DNA of 64,000 nucleotides, taken from JAUZOB01 sp963692465 (GTDB lineage: Bacteria > Bacteroidota > Bacteroidia > Bacteroidales > Prolixibacteraceae). The notes beneath the pieces are model-generated. The model worked only from the letters and a program-made list of their open reading frames with translations, ran no database searches and had not been told where the DNA came from. Shown here one piece after another: positions 51,251 to 60,384 of this stretch. The stretch covers positions 3,224,001 through 3,288,000 of the forward strand of contig OY829943.1 in NCBI GenBank assembly GCA_963692465.1, given 5' to 3'. The first letter of the stretch is position 1. The number at the start of each line of letters is the position of its first letter. Made by a program: the position numbers and the translations under genes.

Positions 51251-52510
51251 TTGAAGTTTACAGATTTTAATTTTCTACCAGAAGTAATAGAAGGCATTGA
51301 AGCCATGGGCTTTAACGATGCTACTCCTATTCAGGAACAAGCTATACCGGTTATAATGGACGATGACGATTTGATTGCCTGTGCCCAGACCGGAACCGGT
51401 AAGACCGCTGCGTATCTTCTTCCTATTTTGAATAAACTAACGATGCATCAGGGAAATGAAGTCAATACCTTGATCATTGTTCCTACCCGTGAACTTGCCT
51501 TACAAATTGATAAGCAACTGGAAGGGTTTACTTATTTCTTACCAATCTCATCAATCGCTATTTATGGCGGAAATGATGGCGGTTTATGGGAACAACAGAA
51601 ACGAGCTCTGCAAGAAGGAGCTGCACTTATTATTGCAACTCCCGGTCGACTTATTTCTTATATGAATTTAAAAATGGTCGATTTCTCGAAGGTTGAACAC
51701 CTTATTTTGGATGAAGCGGACCGGATGTTGGATATGGGCTTTAATGAGGATATTCTCAAAATTGTTGAACAGCTTCCGAAGAAACGTCAGACATTGATGT
51801 TCTCTGCAACCATGCCTCCCAAGATACGCGTTATGGCTAAAGCAATTCAGCATAATGCAAAAGAAATCAATATTGCGTTATCTAAACCGGCGGAAGGAAT
51901 TCTTCAGTGCGCCTACCTGACTTACGATAATCAAAAGATTCCGTTACTTCGGACTTTGTTGAAAGATAAAGAGAATCTTAAGAGTATCCTCGTCTTTACG
52001 GCCCGCAAATCGAATGTGAATAAAATGGTTCAGGAACTTCATCGAATAGGTTTTAATGTAGCCGGTATGCATTCTGATCTCGAACAGAAACAACGAGAAG
52101 AAGTATTACTCAATTTTAGGAACCGTAAAATTAAAATTCTTGTTGCGACCGATATACTCTCCCGTGGAATAGACATTGATAATATAGATTTGGTTGTTAA
52201 TTACGATGTCCCTTCTGATGCAGCGGACTATGTGCATCGGGTTGGAAGAACTGCTCGTGCTGCAAGTACTGGTGTTGCAATTACCTTAATTAATGAAGCG
52301 GATCAATATTCGTTTAGTAAGATTGAAGAACTGATTGATTCTTCGATACTTAAATTACCAGTTCCTCCGGAATTAGGAAAATCTCCGGTTTATGATCCTT
52401 CGTCGAGTAACAATAGAGATCGTAAGTTCAAGAAAGGTGCAGTTCACAACAGACCAAACTGGAAAGAAAAGCCTTTCCGTTCAGGACAAAAACCAACAAC
52501 CGGAAAGTAG
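51251..52510 (+). CDS. DEAD-box RNA helicase (RhlE-like) with TTG start
   Basis: The product has 419 residues. It carries the Q motif FNDATPIQEQAIP, Walker A AQTGTGKTAAYLLP, HLILDEADRMLDMGF, MFSATMPP and DYVHRVGRTAR. A basic C-terminal tail (about 375-419) may bind RNA. It starts with TTG at 51251: upstream in frame there is a stop at 51227 and no ATG, and the next ATG (51305) falls inside the Q-motif region, so the gene would lose the conserved F of that motif. It is 34 bp downstream of rlmI, and a -7-like TATCTTG lies over the start. Confidence 0.92.
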   Translation: MKFTDFNFLPEVIEGIEAMGFNDATPIQEQAIPVIMDDDDLIACAQTGTGKTAAYLLPILNKLTMHQGNEVNTLIIVPTRELALQIDKQLEGFTYFLPISSIAIYGGNDGGLWEQQKRALQEGAALIIATPGRLISYMNLKMVDFSKVEHLILDEADRMLDMGFNEDILKIVEQLPKKRQTLMFSATMPPKIRVMAKAIQHNAKEINIALSKPAEGILQCAYLTYDNQKIPLLRTLLKDKENLKSILVFTARKSNVNKMVQELHRIGFNVAGMHSDLEQKQREEVLLNFRNRKIKILVATDILSRGIDIDNIDLVVNYDVPSDAADYVHRVGRTARAASTGVAITLINEADQYSFSKIEELIDSSILKLPVPPELGKSPVYDPSSSNNRDRKFKKGAVHNRPNWKEKPFRSGQKPTTGK

Positions 52511-52526
52511 TTTATTTTCAGAAAAT

Positions 52527-52556
52527 TAACAGGTGGAAGCGAAACTTCCTGTTTTA
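52527..52556 (+). terminator. Probable terminator after the DEAD-box helicase
   Basis: AACAGG (52528-52533) pairs with CCTGTT (52548-52553), with a further AAG/CTT inner pairing, and is followed by a short T-run. The stem is imperfect, so it is moderate in strength. Confidence 0.5.
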
Positions 52557-52750
52557 TAAATAGAAATAATGGACTCTGAATTTTTCCTGTTCGGAGCCCA
52601 TAATTATATTCATCCCCTCCTGCGGAAGTATTTCCGTTTTATTTTTTCCTTCAATTTATTGTGCCTTTTTGTGTGCTATCCTGCTTCACCTCGATATAGG
52701 AATCGTTAAGTCTTGTTCCTTCCGTTATATTACCAAATTGTAAATAGAAT

Positions 52751-52793
52751 TGCATGAATATTGAGAAATAGCTTATATTTATGCATAAATATT
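52751..52793. promoter_or_regulatory. Palindrome and phased direct repeat upstream of acn
   Basis: ATATTTATGCATAAATAT (52775-52792) is a perfect 18-bp palindrome. TGCATGAATATT (52751-52762) repeats as TGCATAAATATT (52782-52793) with one mismatch, 31 bp apart, about three turns of DNA. If the -7 box at 52815 is right, the palindrome is centred near -45, a position used by activators. The protein that might bind it is unknown. Confidence 0.45.
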
Positions 52794-52949
52794 CGAAGTA
52801 CTAAGAAAATAATGTATCTTTTCCGGGTAAATTGATTATTGAAGAAAAAAGCTCGGAATTGAATGTCTTTGGAGTAAGGAAATCGCTTTCCATCGTGTGA
52901 GATTCATCATTCTTTTAGCTGTTATTTATTTTGAAAAACTGTTTAAGCT

Positions 52950-55214
52950 ATGTTGTTTAATTTGGAATTAATCGGGGAAGTCTATAAAAGACTCGAAAAA
53001 ACAATCCCTTGTGTGCGGAAAGTTCTTGGAAGACCTTTAACATTGACGGAGAAAATTCTTTATGCACATCTTTTCTCACAGGAAAGTGTTCATGCATATA
53101 AAAGAGGAGCGGACTATGTGAATTTTGCCCCGGACCGGGTTGCGATGCAGGATGCTACAGCTCAAATGGCTTTGTTGCAATTTATTAATTCAGGCAAATC
53201 AACCACTGCGGTTCCGGCAACGGTTCACTGTGATCATCTGATTTTGGCTGAGAACGGAGGTAAAAAAGATCTTGATGTAGCCTTAACGACCAATCAGGAA
53301 GTTTACGATTTTCTTCAATCGGTATCTGATAAATATGGAATCGGTTTCTGGAAACCCGGAGCTGGCATTATTCATCAGGTTGTTCTTGAAAATTATGCTT
53401 TCCCTGGAGGAATGATGATTGGAACTGATTCTCATACTCCAAACGCAGGGGGACTTGGAATGATTGCCATTGGTGTTGGAGGTGCTGATGCGGTTGACGT
53501 GATGGCAGGAATGCCATGGGAACTTAAAATGCCTAAACTTATCGGAATTAAACTAAACGGGAAACTAAATGGTTGGGCTTCTCCTAAAGATATTATCCTG
53601 AAGGTGGCTGGAATTCTTACCACGAAAGGAGGTACGAATGCGATTGTGCAGTATTTCGGAGAAGGTGCGAATTCGCTTTCTGCAACAGGTAAAGCGACCA
53701 TTTGTAATATGGGGGCCGAGATAGGAGCTACCACTTCGATTTTCTCCTACGATGATAAGATGGCTGATTACCTAATTCATACCGGTCGGGAAGAAATTGC
53801 CGCTTTGGCTCAGACCGTCAAGGAGCATCTTCAGGATGATCCTGAAGTTCTTACAGATCCTGCTCGTTATTTTGATCAGTTTATTGAAATTGATCTGAAT
53901 ACTCTTGAACCATATATTAACGGTCCATATACACCAGATGCCGCTCATCCGATATCTGAATTTGCTGCTTATATCCGCGAAAACGGATATCCTGAAAAGA
54001 TGGAAGTTGGGTTAATTGGGTCTTGCACTAACTCTTCTTATGAAGATCTGACCCGTGCTGCTTCGGTGGCCCGTCAGGCACAGGAAAAGGGACTTAAGGC
54101 AAAGGCTGAATTTATTGTTACCCCCGGTTCTGAGCAGATACGCTCTACGGCTGAACGGGATAAATTACTTGATCCTTTCCGTAAAATTGGCGGAGTGGTA
54201 ATGGCGAATGCCTGTGGTCCGTGCATCGGGCAGTGGAAAAGACATACCGATGATCCTAATCGGAAGAATTCAATCATTACTTCGTTTAACCGTAATTTCG
54301 CTAAACGAAATGACGGAAATCCCAATACCCATGGTTTTGTCGCCTCTCCTGAAATTGTTACTGCATTAACAATTGCCGGAAGCCTTTCTTTTAATCCGAT
54401 CACAGACACGCTCATCAATGAAAAGGGGCAAACGGTTCGACTTTCGGAACCACAGGGAATTGAATTACCACCTCGAGGATTCGATTCGGGAGAGCTGGGT
54501 TACGTTGCTCCGGCTGAAAACGGATCGTCGGTTCAGATAAAGGTGAAATCTGACTCAAAACGCTTGCAGCTCTTACAACCTTTCGCTCCATGGAACGGGG
54601 CCGATTATAAAGGCTTAAAACTGCTAATCAAAGCTCAGGGGAAATGTACAACTGACCATATCTCAATGGCTGGTCCATGGCTTAAATTCCGCGGACATTT
54701 GGAAAATATATCTGAGAATCTGCTGATAGGAGCAACAAATTCTTTTAACGGACAAACCAATTCAGTTTTGAATATTGTAACTGGAGATTATGAACCTATT
54801 TCTTCGGTCACCCGTTATTATAAATCGAATCACATTGAATCGATTGTTGTTGCCGAAGAAAACTATGGAGAAGGTTCTTCGCGTGAACATGCCGCTATGG
54901 AACCTCGTTATTTGAATGTAAAGGCTATTCTGGTCAAGTCTTTTGCCCGCATCCACGAGACTAATCTGAAAAAGCAGGGAATGCTTGCGCTGACTTTTGT
55001 AAATAAAGAGGACTATGACCGGATAAGAGAAACGGACTGTATTGATATTCTTGATCTAACGACTATTGCTCCAGGTAAAAGACTGACCGTAGTCCTTCAT
55101 CATCAGGATGGAAGTGAGGACCAGTTTGAGGTACAGCATAGTTATAATGATCTTCAACTTGAATGGTTTAAGGCAGGAAGCGCCCTGAATCTGATTTCAA
55201 GACAAAAAAATTAA
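52950..55214 (+). CDS. acn: Aconitate hydratase, mitochondrial type
   Basis: The product has 754 residues. The sequence follows mitochondrial ACO2 rather than bacterial AcnA/AcnB: DRVAMQDATAQMALLQFINS, VHCDHLILAENGG, GFWKPGAGIIHQVVLENYAF and GTDSHTPNAGGLGMIAIGVG. Fe-S cluster Cys residues lie in LIGSCTNSSYEDL and ANACGPCIGQWKR. The swivel domain has TDHISMAGPWLKFRGHLENI and GEGSSREHAAMEPR. It isomerises citrate to isocitrate. A mitochondrial-like aconitase is already known in Bacteroides fragilis. It is first in the acn-icd-gltA operon. Confidence 0.97.
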   Translation: MLFNLELIGEVYKRLEKTIPCVRKVLGRPLTLTEKILYAHLFSQESVHAYKRGADYVNFAPDRVAMQDATAQMALLQFINSGKSTTAVPATVHCDHLILAENGGKKDLDVALTTNQEVYDFLQSVSDKYGIGFWKPGAGIIHQVVLENYAFPGGMMIGTDSHTPNAGGLGMIAIGVGGADAVDVMAGMPWELKMPKLIGIKLNGKLNGWASPKDIILKVAGILTTKGGTNAIVQYFGEGANSLSATGKATICNMGAEIGATTSIFSYDDKMADYLIHTGREEIAALAQTVKEHLQDDPEVLTDPARYFDQFIEIDLNTLEPYINGPYTPDAAHPISEFAAYIRENGYPEKMEVGLIGSCTNSSYEDLTRAASVARQAQEKGLKAKAEFIVTPGSEQIRSTAERDKLLDPFRKIGGVVMANACGPCIGQWKRHTDDPNRKNSIITSFNRNFAKRNDGNPNTHGFVASPEIVTALTIAGSLSFNPITDTLINEKGQTVRLSEPQGIELPPRGFDSGELGYVAPAENGSSVQIKVKSDSKRLQLLQPFAPWNGADYKGLKLLIKAQGKCTTDHISMAGPWLKFRGHLENISENLLIGATNSFNGQTNSVLNIVTGDYEPISSVTRYYKSNHIESIVVAEENYGEGSSREHAAMEPRYLNVKAILVKSFARIHETNLKKQGMLALTFVNKEDYDRIRETDCIDILDLTTIAPGKRLTVVLHHQDGSEDQFEVQHSYNDLQLEWFKAGSALNLISRQKN

Positions 55215-55286
55215 ATATTTCCACGAGTCTAATCGATACGGGTTCAATAAATTGACTGCAAAAACAGAAGAATTGAGAATAGAATT

Positions 55287-56558
55287 ATGAAGAGTGAAAA
55301 GATAGAATTTAAAGAAGGAAAACTTATTGTTCCAAATAATCCGGTTATTCCGTTTATTGAAGGTGATGGAGTGGGGAAAGATGTATCTGCCCCTTCGCGA
55401 AAGGTGTTGGATGCTGCGGTTGAGATTGCTTTCGGTGGTAGCCGTAAAATCGAATGGAAAGAAGTATTAGCTGGAGAGAAGGCTTTTAAAGCTACCGGTA
55501 GCTGGCTTCCTGAAGAGACGCTTGATGCCTTCCGGGAATATCTGGTTGGAATAAAGGGGCCGCTTACGACTCCGATCGGAGGAGGAATCCGCTCCCTTAA
55601 TGTTGCACTTAGGCAAACCCTCGACCTTTTTGTTTGCCTGCGCCCGGTGCATTGGTTTAAAGGTGTTCCTTCGCCGGTATTGCATCCTGAGCGGGTTGAT
55701 ATGCACATCTTTCGTGAGAATACCGAAGATATTTATGCCGGAATCGAATATATGTGCGGCGAAGAAAAGGCCAATAAATTAAAAGATTTCCTGATTAACG
55801 AGCTGGGTGTTACTAAAATTCGTTTTCCGGAATCTTCGTCTTTTGGTGTAAAGCCTATATCTAAAGACGGCTCTGAGAGATTAGTCCGTGCGGCTCTGAA
55901 ATATGCTATTGAACGACATCTTCCATCGGTGACTCTTGTGCATAAAGGGAACATTATGAAGTTTACAGAAGGTGCTTTTAAAAACTGGGGCTATCAACTT
56001 GCGCAAACTGAATTTGGCGGTCAGACTTTTACCTGGCCGGAATATGAATCCCTGATTAAAGAGAAAGGAAAAGAATACGCTGACGCTGTCATGGAAGATG
56101 CCAAAGTTTCTGGAAAGGTGATTGTGAAAGACGTGATTACCGATGCGTTTCTTCAGGAAACACTCCTGCGTCCGCAGGAATATTCGGTCATTGCAACGAT
56201 GAATCTAAACGGAGATTATATTTCCGATCAGTTAGCTGCCATGGTCGGAGGAATAGGAATTGCTCCCGGTGGAAATATTAACTTTCTAAAAGGATATGCC
56301 ATCTTTGAAGCAACCCATGGGACTGCACCTAAAATTGCAGGAACGGGGCAGGCGAATCCGGCCTCTTTAATCCTTTCCGGAGCGATGATGCTTGATTATC
56401 TGGGATGGACAGATGCCTCACGTATTATTAATAAGGCTCTTGAAAAAACAATTATCCAAAAGACTGTTACCTCCGATCTTTACGCTCTTATGGAGGGTGC
56501 CGAATTGGTTAAAACGGATCGGTTTGCTGATCTGATCATTGAAAATATGAAAGAATAA
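55287..56558 (+). CDS. icd: NADP-dependent isocitrate dehydrogenase
   Basis: The product has 423 residues. It has PVIPFIEGDGVGKDVSAPS, the substrate-binding SLNVALRQTLDLFVCLRPV, FRENTEDIYAGIEY, and the Mg2+/isocitrate site ATMNLNGDYISDQLAAMVGG followed by FEATHGTAPKIAGTGQANP. These match the monofunctional E. coli-type NADP enzyme. It makes 2-oxoglutarate, the precursor of glutamate. It starts 72 bp after acn and is 21 bp before gltA. No terminator is seen in either gap. Confidence 0.97.
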   Translation: MKSEKIEFKEGKLIVPNNPVIPFIEGDGVGKDVSAPSRKVLDAAVEIAFGGSRKIEWKEVLAGEKAFKATGSWLPEETLDAFREYLVGIKGPLTTPIGGGIRSLNVALRQTLDLFVCLRPVHWFKGVPSPVLHPERVDMHIFRENTEDIYAGIEYMCGEEKANKLKDFLINELGVTKIRFPESSSFGVKPISKDGSERLVRAALKYAIERHLPSVTLVHKGNIMKFTEGAFKNWGYQLAQTEFGGQTFTWPEYESLIKEKGKEYADAVMEDAKVSGKVIVKDVITDAFLQETLLRPQEYSVIATMNLNGDYISDQLAAMVGGIGIAPGGNINFLKGYAIFEATHGTAPKIAGTGQANPASLILSGAMMLDYLGWTDASRIINKALEKTIIQKTVTSDLYALMEGAELVKTDRFADLIIENMKE

Positions 56559-56579
56559 TAACGCTGAAAATCCTGCTAC

Positions 56580-57884
56580 ATGGAATATATAAAGAACAGA
56601 TTTTATGAAAAAGCCAGCAAAAGCATCTCTGAGTTTGAGAGACTGAAATCAACTCATGCTGACAAAGTAATCGGCAATATTACTATCGGTCAGGTTATCT
56701 CCGGAATGAAGGGATACCCCGGACTGGTTACAGACACTTCTAAGTTAGATCCCAATGAGGGAATCCGTTTCAGGGGATACACAATTGCGGAACTAAGGGA
56801 ACGACTTCCCCGTCTTAGTCCGGATGGCGAGCCTTTGCCTGAGGGATTGTTTTATCTCATGTTAATTGGCGATATTCCTTCTCTTGAAGATGCCATTAAC
56901 CTTTCGAAAGACTGGGCTTCCAGGTCCTATGTGCCACAGCACGTTTTTGATGTGATTGATGCATTGCCTGTTATTGCCCGTCCGATGACTCAGTTCAGCG
57001 CTGCTATTATTGCAATGTCTACAGAGTCAATTTTCCAGAAAGCATATCGTGCAGGAGTTGCGAAAAAGTACTACTGGGATACAACCTATGAGGATGTTAT
57101 GAATCTGATAGCCCGGTTGCCTCGCATAGCAGCCTATATCTATCGGCGAACTTTTTATAACGGGGACCATATTGAACCGAATATGAGACTCGATTGGGCA
57201 GGAAATTTTGCTCATATGCTGGGACATGATTCGGAGGAAGTTAAGCGACTTATGCGACTTTATATGGTTATCCATGCAGATCATGAAGGAGGGAATGTTT
57301 CTGCACATACCACTCATCTTGTCGGCTCTGCGCTTAGTAACCCTTATTATTCTTATGCCGCAGGAATGCTCGGATTGGCAGGTCCCTTACACGGTTGTGC
57401 CAATCAGGATGTGATGTATTGGCTTTTTGATATGATCACGGCTTTAGATACGGATACGCCGAATAAAGAGCAAATTGCTGATTATATCCGAAGAACATTG
57501 GAAGAAGGTCGTGTTTTACCCGGGTACGGTCACGCCGTTTTGCGGGTTACCGATCCTCGGTTTACCGTGCAAAAAGAATTCGCAGCTCATTATATCAAGG
57601 AAGATAAATTGATTGATATTGTTAATATGGTTTTTGAAGTTGCACCGGACATCTTAAGAGCGACTGGAAAAGCAAAAAATCCATGGCCCAATGTTGATGC
57701 ATTTTCAGGAGCACTGCTCTATCATTATGGAATTAAGGAATATACCTTCTATACGGTTCTTTTCGGGGTATCAAGGGCGTTGGGTGTCTTATCGTCACTG
57801 GTTATGGACCGACTTTACGGATTGCCCATTGAACGTCCTTCTTCTTATTCTTTAGATTGGTTTGTTAAAAAGTCTAATGAATAA
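56580..57884 (+). CDS. gltA: Citrate synthase, mitochondrial (eukaryote-like) type
   Basis: The product has 434 residues. It resembles the mitochondrial enzyme: FRGYTIAELRERLPRLSPDG, IHADHEGGNVSAHTTHLVG (catalytic His), AGPLHGCANQDVMYWL (second catalytic His) and VLPGYGHAVLRVTDPRF, with Asp in VDAFSGALLYHYG. This differs clearly from the NADH-inhibited hexameric E. coli GltA. It condenses acetyl-CoA with oxaloacetate. It is last in the operon, followed by a strong terminator. Confidence 0.97.
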   Translation: MEYIKNRFYEKASKSISEFERLKSTHADKVIGNITIGQVISGMKGYPGLVTDTSKLDPNEGIRFRGYTIAELRERLPRLSPDGEPLPEGLFYLMLIGDIPSLEDAINLSKDWASRSYVPQHVFDVIDALPVIARPMTQFSAAIIAMSTESIFQKAYRAGVAKKYYWDTTYEDVMNLIARLPRIAAYIYRRTFYNGDHIEPNMRLDWAGNFAHMLGHDSEEVKRLMRLYMVIHADHEGGNVSAHTTHLVGSALSNPYYSYAAGMLGLAGPLHGCANQDVMYWLFDMITALDTDTPNKEQIADYIRRTLEEGRVLPGYGHAVLRVTDPRFTVQKEFAAHYIKEDKLIDIVNMVFEVAPDILRATGKAKNPWPNVDAFSGALLYHYGIKEYTFYTVLFGVSRALGVLSSLVMDRLYGLPIERPSSYSLDWFVKKSNE

Positions 57885-57901
57885 TTGTGAACGGTTTCTA
57901 T

Positions 57902-57946
57902 AAAAAAAAGATCCGGAGGTAATTATTACTTTCGGATCTTTTTTTA
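57902..57946. terminator. Terminator after gltA
   Basis: AAAAAAAAGATCCG (57902-57914 region) pairs with CGGATCTTTTTTT (57933-57945) around a 17-base loop. It can terminate in both directions; the HMA gene lies on the other strand. Confidence 0.85.
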
Positions 57947-58089
57947 ATTATTCTTGGGCGATTATGCCTGAATCATTGTCCTCTTAGACATTCAATTGCA
58001 GTTATTGTTGCTTTTTGAATGGCCTTTTTATTGATGAATTTCCCGCTGAATGTCAAATCGATATTCTGTATTTTGCGGAAAACTATTTC

Positions 58090-58422
58090 TTACTTTCGAT
58101 ACTGGCAACAACTCGGTAGTGCATTATAAGTTTTGCTATCTGCTTTAAATTTTCCAGTGTCATGCCCAACTTTAGCAATGGCTTTCTGAATGTTTTCCTT
58201 CCCTGTTTTTTTCTCATCATAAGAAACAGCCAATATTTTGGTGGACTGATTCCAGTTTGCAGTTGCAACACCAGGAACACTCTTCGCTGCTTTTTCTATA
58301 CGAGCCTTACATATGCCACAGTTGCCTGAAACTTTGAATGCTTCTTTTTTGATGTTCCCTGCTGAAACATTCATTCCGAAGGCGAACAGGGTAATTATCA
58401 TTAAAAAAAGTACTTTTTTCAT
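58090..58422 (-). CDS. Exported heavy-metal-associated (HMA) domain protein
   Basis: The product has 110 residues with a signal peptide (about 1-21). An HMA domain covers about 27-95, with the metal-binding site GNCGICKARIE (Cys35, Cys38), the GxCxxC pattern. The C-terminus has a further Cys pair in LPSCCQYRK. It probably binds Cu+ or Ag+ in the periplasm and hands it to the CusCBA pump encoded upstream on the same strand (190-bp gap). I see no clear promoter in that gap. A short reading frame continues in phase after the stop. Confidence 0.92.
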   Translation of the reverse strand: MKKVLFLMIITLFAFGMNVSAGNIKKEAFKVSGNCGICKARIEKAAKSVPGVATANWNQSTKILAVSYDEKKTGKENIQKAIAKVGHDTGKFKADSKTYNALPSCCQYRK

Positions 58423-58612
58423 CTTAGTATGATTAAGTGGAACTATTAAATATTTTAATTGTTTTATTTTGGGCGGATTTATATTGTTAGCCGATCTGAC
58501 TTTCTATTCTGAGACCGGAACAATTCTCTCGCCTTTCGTTCTTTATAAGGAAACAATCTTCTCAAACAAAAGTTTAAGTTGCCTTACTGATGGACAGCGG
58601 ATTCGTCTATTC

Positions 58613-60355
58613 CTACTTAATTGTTTCTTGTGTTTTACCGCAATTGAGCATTTTTTTTCCCAGATATGGATTGCGGATTGATTTGTCCTTGCTGAGCCAG
58701 TAAGCTCCTTTATTGCTGTTTGCCATTGGACAAAATTGATGATAGAGGGTCGTATGATCTATTCCAACGTTTCGTACCATATTAAAGTATAGTTCATTGA
58801 ATACGACAAATGTGCTTCTTTGATGTTCAATGTTTTTTGATTTGGACATTTGTTTTAAACAATATTTCATGCGACTAAGATTCTCAATCCATGTTTGATT
58901 TGATTTATTATTGAGCATAGAAGTATTAATCCGATTTATTGCATTAAGTAGAATATTGGATTGTGTGCTTACTTTAGCCGGGTCGGAGAGTACGAAATTT
59001 TCGACCAGAATGAGGTAGGGGGGGACGGTCCCTCCCAGTTGGCTGCGGAGTTTGGGACTTATAGGGGGCATTTTCATTGGTGATTGTTTCCCTGAAATGT
59101 TCTTTTTCCCCGAACTATGAACCGGATTCATCATACTTGGTTTTCCCGCAAGTTGTGCTGCTGCATCTACAGCAAAAGCCCCGTTGGTTACAATTTCTTC
59201 TCCGGGAGTTAGTCCATTTTTAATTACATACCATTCCCCTGATAAAGCACCGAGTTTCACCTCTCTGCAGATGAATGCCGGAGCAACACTAGTCCGGTCT
59301 TTTACGTAAACAAAACTGGCATCACCGGTCCAGAGAACAGCAGAGCGAGGGACGATTACCGCAGGTTTTTTATCTGGCTGTGCATGAATTTTAGCTGTGA
59401 CAAAGAGTCCTGGTTTTAACTTTCCGGATGGATTGCTCATAGCAACCCGGATGCGTGCGATTCGTTTTTGCGGATCAATAATCGGATCAATAAATGATAC
59501 CCGTCCGTGAAATATTTTACCGGGAATAGCCTGGGTTGTAAAAGAAACCTCCTGTCCCTTTTTGATCCAGGGGAGGTCCGTTGCATAAGCATTCAGCATG
59601 ACCCATACACGAGAAAGGTCAGCTACTTCATAGAGTGCTTGCCCTCGTGTAATGTAATCTCCGATGTTGACCAGTTTTTTGACTACGGTTCCGGAAGAAG
59701 TCGCCTTAATTGTAAACAGTTCCCGGATGGTATTGCTTTTTTCGATGCCTTTAATTTGGGCGGTTGTTAGTTTCCATGACCGGAGCTTATCTTCTACTGT
59801 TTGTGCTAGTTCCGGATTCGTCTTCTTGTATTTTAAAGCCTCGAAAAGTTCCTGTTGAATAGAGATTAGTTCGGGTGCATAGATCTGAGCGATGACCTGT
59901 CCCTGACGGATCGGTTCTCCGGTAAAATTGACAAGCAGTTTTTCAATCCTTCCCGGAATATGGGCTGGCTGGGTTTGCAGACTTCTTTCATCCGGTTGTA
60001 TCTCGCCTTGAAGTCTCACTTCTTTTAACGGATTTCCTTTGGTAACAACAGAAGTCTGAATGTTGGCCAGTTGAATGGCGGACTGATCCAGAACTACCGC
60101 ACTGGAATCAGCCGGATGAGAATTCTGGTCAAGTGGAATTAGTTCCATCCCACAGATAGGGCAGACGCCTGGTTTATCCTGTCTGATTTGCGGATGCATT
60201 GAACAGGTCCATATGATTTTAGAAGAGGTCAAATCCTGGGCTGTGACCACATTGGTGTCGTTTCTTGGATGGAAGAATACCCATCCTAACGCAATTCCAA
60301 TCAGAATTAAGCCGACAGCCTGAATATATTTGTTTTGAAAAAAAGTCGTTTTCAT
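58613..60355 (-). CDS. cusB: CusB-like RND periplasmic adaptor with N-terminal heavy-metal-binding domain and DUF3347
   Basis: I choose the ATG at 60353-60355 (MKTTFFQNKYIQAVG, 580 residues); the longer reading starts at a GTG two codons upstream. One N-terminal membrane anchor is followed by a heavy-metal-binding domain with CSMHPQI and CPICGMELI (Cys51, His54, Cys65, Cys68). The adaptor proper (about 85-400) has the hairpin and barrel segments GRIEKLLVNFTGEPIRQGQV and PVIVPRSAVLWTG-like text. The C-terminal 140 residues are DUF3347 (about 430-580), ending near NPYLGKKMLNCG. It links CusA to CusC and may bind copper or silver. Confidence 0.93.
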   Translation of the reverse strand: MKTTFFQNKYIQAVGLILIGIALGWVFFHPRNDTNVVTAQDLTSSKIIWTCSMHPQIRQDKPGVCPICGMELIPLDQNSHPADSSAVVLDQSAIQLANIQTSVVTKGNPLKEVRLQGEIQPDERSLQTQPAHIPGRIEKLLVNFTGEPIRQGQVIAQIYAPELISIQQELFEALKYKKTNPELAQTVEDKLRSWKLTTAQIKGIEKSNTIRELFTIKATSSGTVVKKLVNIGDYITRGQALYEVADLSRVWVMLNAYATDLPWIKKGQEVSFTTQAIPGKIFHGRVSFIDPIIDPQKRIARIRVAMSNPSGKLKPGLFVTAKIHAQPDKKPAVIVPRSAVLWTGDASFVYVKDRTSVAPAFICREVKLGALSGEWYVIKNGLTPGEEIVTNGAFAVDAAAQLAGKPSMMNPVHSSGKKNISGKQSPMKMPPISPKLRSQLGGTVPPYLILVENFVLSDPAKVSTQSNILLNAINRINTSMLNNKSNQTWIENLSRMKYCLKQMSKSKNIEHQRSTFVVFNELYFNMVRNVGIDHTTLYHQFCPMANSNKGAYWLSKDKSIRNPYLGKKMLNCGKTQETIK

Positions 60356-60384
60356 GATCACTCAAATTAAATAAAATAATTCAA

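Larger units (their letters stand above)
52511..52949. other. Intergenic region upstream of the acn operon
   Basis: This 439-bp AT-rich spacer contains the DEAD-box gene terminator, a palindrome with a phased direct repeat (52751-52793) and a near-consensus -7 box TATCTTTT (52815-52822). That box gives a leader of about 120 bases before acn. A weaker inverted repeat (GGACTCTGAA with TTCGGAGCC) occurs at about 52572-52599. I see no gene. Confidence 0.6.

Noticed and set aside
58469..58681. Plus-strand 70-codon frame between HMA and cusB
   Set aside because: Its last third is antisense to cusB and the remainder shows no motif; most likely chance.
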